NCBI GenBank assembly: GCA_030059665.1
Contig: JANVYR010000002.1
Coordinates: 1 to 61,285, forward strand
Reading direction: 5' to 3'
DNA from: Candidatus Calditenuis fumarioli
GTDB lineage: Archaea > Thermoproteota > Nitrososphaeria_A > Caldarchaeales > Calditenuaceae
Length of the DNA stretch: 61,285 nt
Of the stretch, positions 17,790 through 26,848 are shown in pieces (position 1 is the first letter of the stretch; each line of letters begins with the position of its first letter). Under the pieces are notes generated by a model. It was not told the DNA's origin. It made no database searches and was given only the letters and a program-made list of their open reading frames with translations. The position numbers and the translations under genes were made by a program.

Positions 17790-18803
17790 TTGAGGGCGGT
17801 ACTCCTCAGGGAGATCGGCGGAAGGCCCCACCTCGCCGACGTTCCGGAGCCCACAGACGTTCCACCGAGGACGGCGCTGCTGAGGGTGGAGGCCGCGGGG
17901 CTCTGCTACAGGGACCTCCTGGTGACGCAGGGCAAGTTCCCCAGGGCGAGGGCGCCGCTGATCCTCGGGCACGAGTATGCGGGCAGGGTGGTCCGGGTCG
18001 GCGACGGTGTGGAGGGTCTGCGGGAGGGAGAGTTCGTGACGGGTCTCCCCCACACGACGTGCGGCTCCTGCGAGTTCTGCCTGACAGCTCGCGAGAACCT
18101 CTGCGTGAACAAGAAGTGGTACGGCGAAGAGGTGCCGGGCGTCTTCGCGGAGTACGCGCTGGTAGATGCGAGCTCGCTCGTCAGGGTCCCGGACGGAGTT
18201 CAGCCCTCAGGAGCGGCCATCTCCAGCTGCGTGGTGGGGATGTTGGTCAACGCTCTCAGGGAAGTCGGCGGCGCGAAGGCCGGCGAGGTGGTGGTCGTGA
18301 CCGGTGCGGGGGGCGGAGTGGGGATCCACGCGGTCCAGGTGGCTAAGGCGCTGGGATGCAGGGTGGTGGCAGCCACGAGGTCGGAGGAGAAGGCCGGTGC
18401 GATCAGGAGCGCAGGGGCCGATCACGTCGTCGTCGGTTCGGGGTTCTCGGAGGAGGTGAGGAGGGTCTACGGAGGCGCTGATTTGGTGCTGGAGGCTGTG
18501 GGCGAGCCAACGATGGCCGAGAGCATCAGGTCCCTCAAGTGGGGCGGGAGGCTGGTGCTGGTGGGCAACGTGACCGCGGGGACCTTCCCGCTGCCGCTGG
18601 GGCTGGTGATACTGAAGGGCCTGAGTGTGCTCGGCTCCGTCGGCTCCACCGTCAGGACCATGAGGGAGGCGCTCGAGATGATGGCCCGCGGCCAGGTCAG
18701 GCCGGTGGTGAGGGAGGTGAGGCTGGAGGACCACGAGTCGGCCTTCGAGGCCCTGAGGGAGGGTAGAGCTCTGGGGAGGTTCGTCTTCAGGCCGGCCTCC
18801 TGA
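17790..18803 (+). CDS. Zinc-dependent alcohol dehydrogenase (MDR family)
   Basis: A 337-residue medium-chain dehydrogenase/reductase. Catalytic-zinc residues lie in AAGLCYRDLL (Cys38) and GHEYAGRVV; the structural-zinc lobe has four Cys in TTCGSCEFCLTARENLC; the Rossmann loop is GAGGGVGIHAVQVA. NAD(P) preference and alcohol substrate are open. The start is TTG, placed where the MDR N-terminal strand begins. It ends overlapping the 3' end of the convergent trm1 gene by 17 bp. Confidence 0.9.
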   Translation: MRAVLLREIGGRPHLADVPEPTDVPPRTALLRVEAAGLCYRDLLVTQGKFPRARAPLILGHEYAGRVVRVGDGVEGLREGEFVTGLPHTTCGSCEFCLTARENLCVNKKWYGEEVPGVFAEYALVDASSLVRVPDGVQPSGAAISSCVVGMLVNALREVGGAKAGEVVVVTGAGGGVGIHAVQVAKALGCRVVAATRSEEKAGAIRSAGADHVVVGSGFSEEVRRVYGGADLVLEAVGEPTMAESIRSLKWGGRLVLVGNVTAGTFPLPLGLVILKGLSVLGSVGSTVRTMREALEMMARGQVRPVVREVRLEDHESAFEALREGRALGRFVFRPAS

Positions 18804-19956
18804 CGATCTCGTAAAGGACCTTCAGCGGAGCGTCGGTCTTGATGGCGCTGTGGTCGTAGTGCGTCAGCGATGCCCTGTAGCCCATCTCCCTCAGCGCGGT
18901 CACCACGGTCCTGGGGCTCGGAGGGGAGCACCTCGCCCTCCTCGAGAGCTCTGAGACGGGATAGCTGAAGGGCACGTCGCCCAGCTCCTCAGAGACGTGG
19001 GTGATCAGGCCCCTCACCTCCCCGAACGTCTCCTCCCGCAGGAGCCCGGAGCTAAGTACCCTCGAGATCAGCTCTGGGTCCTGGAGGGGGCCGAGCCAGA
19101 GGGGGCCGAGGAGCCTCGACGGCGAGCCGCAGCTCCCGCAGCTTTCCGGCGTCCCCAGGAGCTCCACCACCCTCTCCACGTTCAGGCACGCGTCGCAGTA
19201 CTTCAGGTACCCGAGCTGGCTCACGGACCTGAACGCACCGGTCTTTCCCCTCCTCACGGTCAGGAAGACCCTTGCGAAGTGCCGGTGGATCACGGCGAAG
19301 ACAGGCACAGCGGACCTCGAGAGGCGGGAGGCCGCCATAACCGCAACGGCCGTAAGGGCCCTCAGGGCCACCTCCTTCCTAAAGGCGGTCCTGGTGAGCC
19401 TGATCCCGTATCTCCAGAGCGCTGTCCTCGGAGAGGCGCCGGAGAGGGCCGCCAGGTCAGTGGCCGAGACCCCCAGGAGGCCCCCGGGGAGGAGGGCCCT
19501 GATGGACCCCTCGAGGAACCTGACCGGCGATCCGGAAGGGTCGAGGTCGACGTAGTGGACCTTCTGCCTCTCGGCGGCGATGCTGGAGAGGAAGACGTTC
19601 GCGTCCATGTGGTACGCCCTGAGCCTGGATTCGAGGCCGTTGAGCCGCGCGTTGACGGAGATCAACCTGACCGAGTTCTCGTTGATGTCGCACGCCTTCC
19701 CCTCGCTGAAGGCGCCCGACTCCAGCAGCAGCCTCACGGACCTGGCACCGAGCCCGGCAAGGGGTTCGGCGAAGGTCCGGTCTCCTCCGGAGAAGAAAGC
19801 CGCTGTGACCAGCACAGCGATGTCCCTGGAGGCCTTCGACGCGGGGTTGTAGAATGCAGGGAGCTTCGAGGGGTCCACCTCACCCACGCCCTTCGGAACC
19901 AGCAGCCTCGCTCTGCCCTCAACGATCTCCTTGACCTCAAACCCCAGCTCGAGCAA
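18787..19956 (-). CDS. trm1: tRNA (guanine26-N2)-dimethyltransferase Trm1
   Basis: SAM-dependent enzyme that makes m2,2G26 in tRNA. The 389-residue protein begins with the typical Trm1 EGRARLLVP and FYNPASKASRDIAV segments, carries the methyltransferase core (ACDINENSVRLISVNARLNG and the catalytic VDLDPSGSP), and a late four-Cys zinc site (CDAC...CGSC, about residues 255-276). The C-terminal domain follows. It is the last gene of a minus-strand RNA-processing run that begins with nop5 at 23017; 6 bp separate it from the THEP1-type gene. Confidence 0.93.
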   Translation of the reverse strand: MLELGFEVKEIVEGRARLLVPKGVGEVDPSKLPAFYNPASKASRDIAVLVTAAFFSGGDRTFAEPLAGLGARSVRLLLESGAFSEGKACDINENSVRLISVNARLNGLESRLRAYHMDANVFLSSIAAERQKVHYVDLDPSGSPVRFLEGSIRALLPGGLLGVSATDLAALSGASPRTALWRYGIRLTRTAFRKEVALRALTAVAVMAASRLSRSAVPVFAVIHRHFARVFLTVRRGKTGAFRSVSQLGYLKYCDACLNVERVVELLGTPESCGSCGSPSRLLGPLWLGPLQDPELISRVLSSGLLREETFGEVRGLITHVSEELGDVPFSYPVSELSRRARCSPPSPRTVVTALREMGYRASLTHYDHSAIKTDAPLKVLYEIVRRPA

Positions 19957-19962
19957 AGCGCA

Positions 19963-20487
19963 TCACCCCAGGAGGTGAGCCGCCACCCTCTCGGCCACCA
20001 GATGGGACGTTCCGAAGCGGACGACCTCCAGCATCGTCGCGGACGACCTGAGCCTCTCGATGAGCGGGTGCCTCGCCCTGAAGTGGACGGTGAAGGCCGA
20101 TGCCCTCGCGGCCTCCAGAACCCTCTCGACCGACCTGACGAACCTCTCCGAGAGGAGCTCCATGGGCCCCACCTCGTCCACCAGCAGAACCCTTCCCTCC
20201 TCGAGGGAACGCTCCAGCTGCGGTATCCCGACGCGCTCGAGGTTCTCTGGGAAGACGGCGTAGGCTCCGACCCTGAAACGGCTGCTGCCTCCCCTCAGGG
20301 CCAGCCATGCGGTCTCGCCCGAGGGTATCGCAACCACCTCGAAGCCCCTCCTCACGCCTCCCTCCCTCACCTCCCGGGTGTAGAAGCCCCCAACCGCGAC
20401 GCCCCTCGACCCGAGGATCTCGGCGACCCTGACGAGCGCCGTCGTCTTCCCCGAACCCGGAGGTCCTGTTATGACCGCGAGCCTCAT
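19963..20487 (-). CDS. Nucleoside-triphosphatase, THEP1 type
   Basis: A 174-residue P-loop NTPase: Walker A TGPPGSGKTT at residues 7-16, GGFYTREVREGG after it and Walker B LLVDEVGPME near residue 100. This matches the THEP1/NTPCR family, which hydrolyses various NTPs; the cell role is unclear. Its start overlaps the RNase HII stop by 4 bp, so they are coupled. Confidence 0.9.
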   Translation of the reverse strand: MRLAVITGPPGSGKTTALVRVAEILGSRGVAVGGFYTREVREGGVRRGFEVVAIPSGETAWLALRGGSSRFRVGAYAVFPENLERVGIPQLERSLEEGRVLLVDEVGPMELLSERFVRSVERVLEAARASAFTVHFRARHPLIERLRSSATMLEVVRFGTSHLVAERVAAHLLG

Positions 20488-21116
20488 CGCCGCTCGGCAC
20501 GGAAGTCGTCCAGCGTAAGGGCCCTCGCGAAGGCCTTCCAGGACCTCCTCACGTGCTCCGGGACTGCCCCGCTTCTCGCGACCTCCCTCAGGTACCTGAT
20601 CGTCCTCGGGTCGCTCGGGTAACCAGATCCCGCTCCCAGTGGCGCCACGAACCTGTCCCTGGTCACCTTCGCGATGACGGACGCTGCGGCTACCACCTCG
20701 TACCTCGCGTCGGCCCTGACCTCGCAGAGGACCGTCGTGCCGGTGAGCTCACCGAGCAGCTCCAGCACCCTCCTCGGGTTCCTGTAGGGCGAGTCGATGT
20801 AGACCTTGTCTGGCCTGACCTCGAGGATCAGCTCCCTGAACAGATCTACCTCGAGCGCGTTCAGCCCCCTCCCTCCCCTCGACCTGACGGAGGAGTCGAT
20901 CGTCCTCGGCTCGACGACGCGGTACGCGACTTTCGCGTTCACCCTGCCCAGCTCCTCGAAGAGCCTCTCCCTCCTCGACCTGGTGAGGGCCTTCGAGTCC
21001 CTCACGCCGATTTTCCTGAGCTCGGCGATCAGGCTCTCCTCGACCGCGAAGATCGCGATCACCATCGGCCCGATCGCTGCGCCCCTCCCGGCCTCGTCGA
21101 TGCCTGCTACGATCAT
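20484..21116 (-). CDS. rnhB: Ribonuclease HII
   Basis: Cleaves RNA in RNA/DNA hybrids and at single ribonucleotides. The 210-residue protein opens with the metal-site GIDEAGRGA (residues 5-13), then SKALTRSRRE, the third Asp in YIDSPYRN and the C-terminal ASVIAKVTRDR. Standard archaeal length. It lies 9 bp after the fibrillarin stop and overlaps the THEP1 gene by 4 bp. Confidence 0.95.
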   Translation of the reverse strand: MIVAGIDEAGRGAAIGPMVIAIFAVEESLIAELRKIGVRDSKALTRSRRERLFEELGRVNAKVAYRVVEPRTIDSSVRSRGGRGLNALEVDLFRELILEVRPDKVYIDSPYRNPRRVLELLGELTGTTVLCEVRADARYEVVAAASVIAKVTRDRFVAPLGAGSGYPSDPRTIRYLREVARSGAVPEHVRRSWKAFARALTLDDFRAERR

Positions 21117-21125
21117 GGGTCACCC

Positions 21126-21812
21126 TCAGGTGAACTTAGCGACGACCATGACGTGGTCCCGCTCGTAGGGCTCCAGGTCCACCCTCTCCTCCACCTTCAG
21201 GCCCTCCCTCTCCATCACCTCGATCTCCCTGCGGTAGACGCGCTCGGGGTCCTCGACGCTGTCGATGCTCCGGGCCTTGATCGCGACCATCACGTATCCC
21301 CCGCTGCGGAGGAAGAGCCTGGCGTTGTCGACGACGATCCTCGCCTGGTCGGGCTGGGCCACGTCAGAGTACAGGACGTCGACCCTTCCGATCAGGTGTG
21401 CGTACCTCTCGGGCAGCCTCGCGTCACCCAGTATGGGGACCACGTTGCTCCTCCTCTTGGCGACCCGCTCCATGAACTGGGCCAGGACCCTCGGAGAGTA
21501 CTCCACCGCGTAGACTATGCCTTCCCTTCCGACGATGTCGGAGACGTGGCTGACGGTGGTTCCCGATGCGGCCCCGAGGTAGAGGACCCTCGTCCCGCTC
21601 CTAACGGGCATCGTCTCCAGGCCCCTGAGGATGGCCGCGGAGAGCTTGCTCCTGAAGGGAACCCACTCGCGGTACTCGGCGTTGCCCACCTGGAAGAGCT
21701 GCTCGCCGTAGACGGAGTAGCCCCTGTCGAGGTTCAGGGTGCAGAGGACCCTCCGCAGCTCGTCGACGACGTAGTAGACTCCCTCGAACCGCTCGTGACC
21801 CTCGACCCTCAT
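21126..21812 (-). CDS. flpA: Fibrillarin-like rRNA/tRNA 2'-O-methyltransferase
   Basis: Catalytic subunit of archaeal C/D box sRNPs; methylates ribose 2'-OH at guide-selected sites. Typical 228-residue length. The SAM site YLGAASGTTVSHVSDI, the acidic EYSPRVLAQF strand and catalytic residues in YSDVAQPDQ and VAIKARSID are seen. The open frame runs 76 codons further upstream, over the nop5 3' end, but the ATG at 21812 overlaps the nop5 stop by 4 bp and begins the fibrillarin N-domain. Operon with Nop5, its direct partner. Confidence 0.95.
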   Translation of the reverse strand: MRVEGHERFEGVYYVVDELRRVLCTLNLDRGYSVYGEQLFQVGNAEYREWVPFRSKLSAAILRGLETMPVRSGTRVLYLGAASGTTVSHVSDIVGREGIVYAVEYSPRVLAQFMERVAKRRSNVVPILGDARLPERYAHLIGRVDVLYSDVAQPDQARIVVDNARLFLRSGGYVMVAIKARSIDSVEDPERVYRREIEVMEREGLKVEERVDLEPYERDHVMVVAKFT

Positions 21813-23017
21813 CTCCTCCCCCTCCTCTCCTTCTTCGCAGGGCGCTGGGGCTGCCTCGCCGGCTGCCGGACCACCTCCTTCCTCGCGGGTGGCTTCGGGT
21901 ACTTCTCCCTGATCTCCTTGACCCTCCGCTCCAGCTCCTCCCTCAGGACCGCGGACCTGTCCTCCCCGGAGAAGTAGTCGATCTTCGCGGCTATCGCGAT
22001 CTTCGTCGCCAGGGCCCTCGCTATCTTGCCCCGCTGCCACTTGGGAGAGCCGTGGACGTACGGGTGCTGGAAGATGACGCCGTGCTTCGGAGCTCCCCTA
22101 CCGGTCCGGAGGAACCTGAAGAGGGCCTTCTCGGCTCCCAGCACTTGGATCAGGCTGGCCGGTGCCCTCGCCAGGCGTTCGAGCCCTCCGATCAGCGTTA
22201 TCAGCCTGGCTCCCACCGTCGGCCCCGCGATCGCGGTGACGTTCGGGGCCTCGACGGCCATCAGCTGCCTGACGTACCTCTGGATCCCGTCCCGGTAGTC
22301 CATCAGGAACCTTATCACGCCTGCCAGCTCGAGGATCCTCTCCATGTCCTCCTCAGCCACCTCCACACCGAGGCTCCTCCCCGCTGCCTCCACCACCCTG
22401 TCCACCAGCTTCCTGTCCAGGACCTTCAGAAGCTCCTCGCGCCTGAGCCTGCTCCTGTCGCCGATTGCCTGCACGGCCCTCACGTAGTCCTCCGGGTCCT
22501 CCACCAGCTCCTTCAGCTCCGGGAAGTGGATGCCGTACCAGTCGACGAGCCTCGAGTAGAGCGCGTTGATCGTCTTCTGGACCTCGTCGAGCACGCGGAC
22601 CGCCTGGACGATCATCTGGTCCCTCCTCTTCACCGCCTCCCGGATCAGGACCTCCGTCGCTGCCATCGCCACCTCCCTCGCTGCCCTCTCGTACTCCAAC
22701 TCCGATCCGACCGCACCTGCCTCCATCGCTATCCTCACCCTGTCGACCCTGTTCCTGTAGGGATCCAGGAGCTCCGATCCGTACCCGAGCGCGGCCAGCG
22801 CCTGATGCAGCAGCGGGTCTGGCGTTGAGAAGGAATCAACTCCGGCCCTCTCGACCTCCTCGACCACCTCCCTGACCCAGCCGAGTTCCCTGCCGGTCAC
22901 CAGCCCAGCCAGCCTCCTCGCCGCGTCGTCGCCCAGCGGCACGTGTCCCTTCGCCCCGTCCTCCCTGACGTACAGGACCCACTTCGGCGCCAGCAGCAGC
23001 GTCGCCCTCATCCTCAT
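21809..23017 (-). CDS. nop5: Nop5/Nop56-like C/D box sRNP core protein
   Basis: Scaffold linking fibrillarin to L7Ae-bound guide RNA. The 402-residue protein has the N-terminal fibrillarin-binding domain, a long coiled coil (about 105-210) and the NOP domain (GPTVGARLITLIGGLERLA, GAEKALFRFL, PKHGVIFQHPYV, ARALATKIAIAAKIDYF), then a Lys/Arg/Pro-rich tail. It is the first gene of a run through flpA, rnhB, THEP1 and trm1, and shares an upstream region with divergent trm5. Confidence 0.95.
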   Translation of the reverse strand: MRMRATLLLAPKWVLYVREDGAKGHVPLGDDAARRLAGLVTGRELGWVREVVEEVERAGVDSFSTPDPLLHQALAALGYGSELLDPYRNRVDRVRIAMEAGAVGSELEYERAAREVAMAATEVLIREAVKRRDQMIVQAVRVLDEVQKTINALYSRLVDWYGIHFPELKELVEDPEDYVRAVQAIGDRSRLRREELLKVLDRKLVDRVVEAAGRSLGVEVAEEDMERILELAGVIRFLMDYRDGIQRYVRQLMAVEAPNVTAIAGPTVGARLITLIGGLERLARAPASLIQVLGAEKALFRFLRTGRGAPKHGVIFQHPYVHGSPKWQRGKIARALATKIAIAAKIDYFSGEDRSAVLREELERRVKEIREKYPKPPARKEVVRQPARQPQRPAKKERRGRR

Positions 23018-23124
23018 CGGAGTGGGAGCTCGGATTCAAAACCTCTCCGCTCCGGGGCATCGGGTGCGACCTCAGAAACCCTCGTCGCCGCGGTTTATCA
23101 CGGGAGGCGACCTCTCACCGCCGG

Positions 23125-24153
23125 ATGGTCAGGAGCCCCTGCGTCTCGGTCGGGAGGGAGCGGGCGGAGCGCGTGAGGCGCGAGCTGCTCAGGGCAGGCC
23201 TCCTCCGGACCGACCTCAGGCCGAGGAGGGAGGGCGAGCGCGTCCTCTTCCCGGTGACCGATCCGGGAGCGCTGGGGGGCCTGCTCGGAGATCTCGGCGC
23301 GGAGCTGACCTGGTCCGAGTTCGAGGAGGTCCCGAGGAGGCCGAGGAGCCTCAGGGAGGCGGTCGAGGGGATACCCGAGGAACTGCTGAACGAGGTCCCC
23401 AGCTCCTTCGACGTGGTGGGGGACATAGCCGTGATCCACATACCGCCTGCGCTGGAGCCTTACGCCGCGGAGCTCGGCAGAGCGGTGCTCAAAATGTCGC
23501 CATCGATCAGGGTCGTCCTGGGTGAGGCGGGCCCGGTCTCCGGGGAGTTCAGGACGAGGGAGTACGTCCATCTGGCCGGCGAGCGAAGGACGCACACCGT
23601 TCACCGGGAGAACGGATGCGTCTTCGAGGTCGACCTGGCAAGGGCCTACTTCTCACCGAGGCTCTCCGGCGAGCGGTCGCGGGTGGTCTCGATGGTCAGG
23701 GAGGGCGAGCGGGTGCTGGACATGTTCTCCGGCGTGGGGCCCTTCGCGATCCAGATAGCGCGTCACAGAGGAGTCCCCGTCACCGCTGTGGAGCTCAACC
23801 CGGACGCCTACCGCTTCCTGGTCAGGAACGTCGCTCTCAACAGGGTGGAGCGTCTGGTCGAGGCCGTCAACGAGGACGCCAGGAGGGTCGCTGCCTCGAG
23901 GCCGAGCGCCTACGACAGGGTGATCATGAACCACCCATCCGCTTCGCTCGAGTTCCTCCGAGAGGCCATGATCGCGGCGAGGGAGGGCGCGACGCTCCAC
24001 GTCTACGGCTTCGCCTCCAGCGTCGCGGACTGGGAGTGGAAGGTCAGGTCGAGGCTTGAGGAGCTCGGCAGGGTCCCCAGCGGCCTGACGGTCAGGAAGG
24101 TGAGGGAGGTCTCGGCATCGAGGATCATCGCGGTGGCCGACGTGACGCTGTAA
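23125..24153 (+). CDS. trm5: tRNA (guanine37-N1)-methyltransferase Trm5
   Basis: Makes m1G37 in tRNA (the first step of wyosine derivatives in archaea). 342 residues: N-terminal domain, PEELLNEVPSSFDVVGDIAVIHIP, the RTHTVHRENGCVFEVDLARAYFSPRL region and the class I core LDMFSGVGPFAIQIA, VELNPDAYRFLVRNVALN and MNHPSASLEFL. The family NPP-type motif is NHPSA here. A TATA-like GGTTTATC lies about 30 bp before the ATG. Divergent from nop5. Confidence 0.93.
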   Translation: MVRSPCVSVGRERAERVRRELLRAGLLRTDLRPRREGERVLFPVTDPGALGGLLGDLGAELTWSEFEEVPRRPRSLREAVEGIPEELLNEVPSSFDVVGDIAVIHIPPALEPYAAELGRAVLKMSPSIRVVLGEAGPVSGEFRTREYVHLAGERRTHTVHRENGCVFEVDLARAYFSPRLSGERSRVVSMVREGERVLDMFSGVGPFAIQIARHRGVPVTAVELNPDAYRFLVRNVALNRVERLVEAVNEDARRVAASRPSAYDRVIMNHPSASLEFLREAMIAAREGATLHVYGFASSVADWEWKVRSRLEELGRVPSGLTVRKVREVSASRIIAVADVTL

Positions 24154-24171
24154 TGCTGGTCGATGGACCAC

Positions 24172-24546
24172 TCATCGGTCAGCCAACACCGACGCGTACA
24201 GCAGCGCCGTCCACTCCCTCAATTTGCCTGTGAGCGGGTCGACCTGGAGCCCGAGGATCTCGAGCGTCGTCAAACCGATCAGGGCCCTGTCGGTCACGTC
24301 CGAGATCAGCGCTGGCACAACGTCCTCCCTCCCTTCGAGCTCGATCCGGATCCTGGTCCTGTCGAGCGCGATCCTCCCGGCCGAGGCCTCGACCTCCGTC
24401 CTCCCGGTGACCCTCAGCCCGAGCTGTTCTGCCAGCCGCCTCGGAACGACCGTCAGGGTCGCTCCCGTCTCGACCAGTGCCTCCACCTCTGTAGTACTGC
24501 TCCCTCGCTCGTCGCCTATCCTGGCCCTCACCCAGACGTGTCCCAT
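24172..24546 (-). CDS. Clan AA retropepsin-like protein with Glu in place of catalytic Asp
   Basis: A 124-residue protein with the fold signature of small archaeal/bacterial aspartic protease-like proteins: VWVRARIG, the active-site-type loop ALVETGATLTVVPRRLAEQLGL, then LIGLTTLEILGLQVDP near the end. In the family the loop is DTGA; here the catalytic Asp is Glu (GAG at 24469-24471), so normal aspartic protease activity is doubtful. The start at 24546 is preferred to a GTG 9 bp upstream because GGTGA sits 6 bp before it. Convergent with trm5. Confidence 0.75.
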   Translation of the reverse strand: MGHVWVRARIGDERGSSTTEVEALVETGATLTVVPRRLAEQLGLRVTGRTEVEASAGRIALDRTRIRIELEGREDVVPALISDVTDRALIGLTTLEILGLQVDPLTGKLREWTALLYASVLADR

Positions 24547-24630
24547 ACCCGTCACCGCCTCAACGCGTCAGGGGACCGCTATATGCGTGGTGTGCTAAAC
24601 GTTCCTGTTGCTGAGCTGGAACCGAGTCCT

Positions 24631-25755
24631 TCAGCGCTTCTGGAGCTCAGCAAGGCGCTCCGGCAGGAAGTCCTTCACGATGAACTCCAGCCCGTACTTG
24701 GAGAAGGCCTCGAGCTCCGCCTTCCTCTTCAGCTTCTCGAAGTACTTCACCTCCCTCTTCCAGGGGTCCGTCTGGTACCTCGGGTCCACCAGCAGCTCCG
24801 AGAGCCTCTTCTCGTCCATCTCGGTGAACCTCATGGTCGGTAGCTTGTACCGCGTGATGTCCGTGGCGTAGACCCCAGCCCACACCGCATCCGGGACGTT
24901 GATCTGCTTGATGTGGGCCGAGAGGGCTGAGCCGTGGATCAAAACGGAGGCTATGTGTACCCCGTAGGGATCCGCGTCGGTGAAGACGTACACGGGCAGG
25001 TTCAGCTCCTCCCTCAGGCGCCTGATCAGCTTCCTGCAGTTCCTCGGCGACTGGCCTGCGGTGTGGATGAGCAGCGCCTTGAACTTCCTGTCCGCGCCCT
25101 CCTCGACGAACCTGCTGAAGACCGCGCCCTTCTCGATCACGAAGACCTGCTCAGCACCGCACCTAACGAACTCGGCCGTGGTCAGGGCCGGCCCTATCGC
25201 GTATCCGTCCGGGTGGGACGAGAGGTCTATCCTCCTTCCCCTGAAGCCTGGTACGGTGTACTCTATCACCAGGTCTCCGTAGATGGACGCCCTCTCCTCC
25301 GGGAAGATGTTGAAGTCCTCTCTCGGGTGCCCCAGTACGCTCTCCAGCTCCATGATGATGTCGTCGCTCTCCGACTGGTCCTCGAAGTCTATCTGCTCAC
25401 CCAGCGCCACGTAGTACGTGTCCCTGAGCGTGGAGGTCTTGCCCGTCTCCAGCAGCTGCTTGGCGAACTTGGCCAGCCATACCAGCTGCGCGAAAGGCCT
25501 CACGTGCCTGATGTTGCTGAGCGTCCTGACCGATTTCTTCGGCCCCAGCACGTACTGCCTGAGCTGCTCGTCGTAGACGATGTTCTTCGTCGTCCTGAGC
25601 GGGAGCTCTATCGAGGGCCACCTCTTCCTCCTGAGGTCCTCCACAACCCTCCTCCCGAGCTCCTGGAGCTTCTCCATCACCTCCTTCTTCACCAGGTCGG
25701 CCTGGTAGACCAGCTCGCCCGACTTCCTCCTCGTGCCCTTAGCAGACATTCCCAT
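24631..25755 (-). CDS. top6A: DNA topoisomerase VI subunit A
   Basis: DNA-cleaving subunit of type IIB topoisomerase (Spo11 homologue), 374 residues. Catalytic Tyr lies in TLRDTYYVAL (Tyr114/115); the Toprim fold has VFVIEKGAVF and FTDADPYGVHIA; the C-terminus is typical (RLSELLVDPRYQTDPWKREV). The open frame is much longer upstream, over the neighbouring divergent gene, but MGMSAKGTRRKS at 25755 fits the family start. The B subunit, which binds ATP and is often adjacent, is absent from the window. Confidence 0.95.
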   Translation of the reverse strand: MGMSAKGTRRKSGELVYQADLVKKEVMEKLQELGRRVVEDLRRKRWPSIELPLRTTKNIVYDEQLRQYVLGPKKSVRTLSNIRHVRPFAQLVWLAKFAKQLLETGKTSTLRDTYYVALGEQIDFEDQSESDDIIMELESVLGHPREDFNIFPEERASIYGDLVIEYTVPGFRGRRIDLSSHPDGYAIGPALTTAEFVRCGAEQVFVIEKGAVFSRFVEEGADRKFKALLIHTAGQSPRNCRKLIRRLREELNLPVYVFTDADPYGVHIASVLIHGSALSAHIKQINVPDAVWAGVYATDITRYKLPTMRFTEMDEKRLSELLVDPRYQTDPWKREVKYFEKLKRKAELEAFSKYGLEFIVKDFLPERLAELQKR

Positions 25756-25881
25756 TCCCTTCCGCGCCTCCCTCAATTTGAATCTCGGAGGTTCCTCGGA
25801 GCTCCTCACCCAGCCAAACTTTTCACGGAGAGGACTTGGATTTTTTTTTTGACAAGTTAATACTACGGTTGGTCCGGATCG

Positions 25882-26820
25882 GTGAGGGACATGACCGAGG
25901 AAGGCGTCGACGAGCGCGAACTCCTCTGGCTCCTCCGGAGCAGGGTCAGGAGGATGATCATCGAGGCGATCGGCGACTCCGGCAGGATCGGCGCAGTGGC
26001 CCTCCGGGACAAGCTGGGCATCAGCACCGGCTCCCTCTACTACAACCTCAGGCAGCTGAAGCACCTGGTGACGCAGGACGACCGGAGGAACTACGTCCTC
26101 ACCGAGCTCGGCGAGAGGGTCTACAGGCTCCTCAAGACGAGGGGCGACATCTCGATCTCCGACCTCACGGGCAAGAGGAGCGGGGTTGTCGAGGCCCTCT
26201 CCCAGCTCTTCGTTCCGTACTGGCTCGTCGCACCGCTCGCGGAGAGGGTGAGGATGGGTGCGGTGGTGGCCGCGCTCTCGATCCTGATGCTCACAGCCCT
26301 GCTGCTCAACCAGAAGATGGACCTGATAGTGCTGCACGTCTACCGGTTCGAGGCGTTCTCCATTCCCGAGTTCGCGAAGTACCTCGCCCTGACCTTCATC
26401 ATTGTTTACCTCTACTTCGGTCTGATGACGGCGCTCTACGACCTGCTGACGAGGGCAGAGGAGTCAGGGATAACCGGTCCCCTCGGCTTCCTCAGGGCTC
26501 TGATCACCTTCTCCGGTCAGTGGAGGCAGGCCCTCGTCCTCACCTCGGTCGGTCTGCTACCGATGTCGATCTACCCCGCCGCGGCCTTCGTCGACAAGGT
26601 CCTCGGGGCGGGCCACTTCGAGTCGAGGTTCATCGTGCCGAACAGCGTGGTCGCGAATGTGGTCCTGGTGGTCGCGCAGATGGCGTGCTTCCTGCTCTTC
26701 TCGGCCTCCCTATCCTACGTGAGGAGGCTGAGGTGGCACGTGGCCGCCCTGATATCCTTCTCAGCCATCTACCTCTCGATAGTCGTTCAGTACCTGATCC
26801 TCGCGACGAGGTCGGGTTGA
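25882..26820 (+). CDS. Winged-helix membrane protein
   Basis: A 312-residue protein joining an N-terminal ArsR-like winged helix (residues about 10-85: RRMIIEAIGDSGRIGAVALR, ISTGSLYYNLRQLKHLV, YVLTELGERVYRLL) to five or six hydrophobic segments. It is thus a candidate membrane-bound regulator. GTG at 25882 or ATG at 25891 may start it. A T10 run (25841-25850) and AT-rich AAGTTAATAC lie in the shared promoter region with divergent top6A. The ligand and target genes are unknown. Confidence 0.7.
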   Translation: MRDMTEEGVDERELLWLLRSRVRRMIIEAIGDSGRIGAVALRDKLGISTGSLYYNLRQLKHLVTQDDRRNYVLTELGERVYRLLKTRGDISISDLTGKRSGVVEALSQLFVPYWLVAPLAERVRMGAVVAALSILMLTALLLNQKMDLIVLHVYRFEAFSIPEFAKYLALTFIIVYLYFGLMTALYDLLTRAEESGITGPLGFLRALITFSGQWRQALVLTSVGLLPMSIYPAAAFVDKVLGAGHFESRFIVPNSVVANVVLVVAQMACFLLFSASLSYVRRLRWHVAALISFSAIYLSIVVQYLILATRSG

Positions 26821-26848
26821 ACCGGGGCCGGAGTTCGTCCTCCGTCCC

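Noticed and set aside
24631..26337. Top6A as a 568-residue protein
   Set aside because: The extra N-terminus overlaps the divergent HTH-membrane gene and is His/Pro/Arg-rich shadow sequence; the family start fits 25755.
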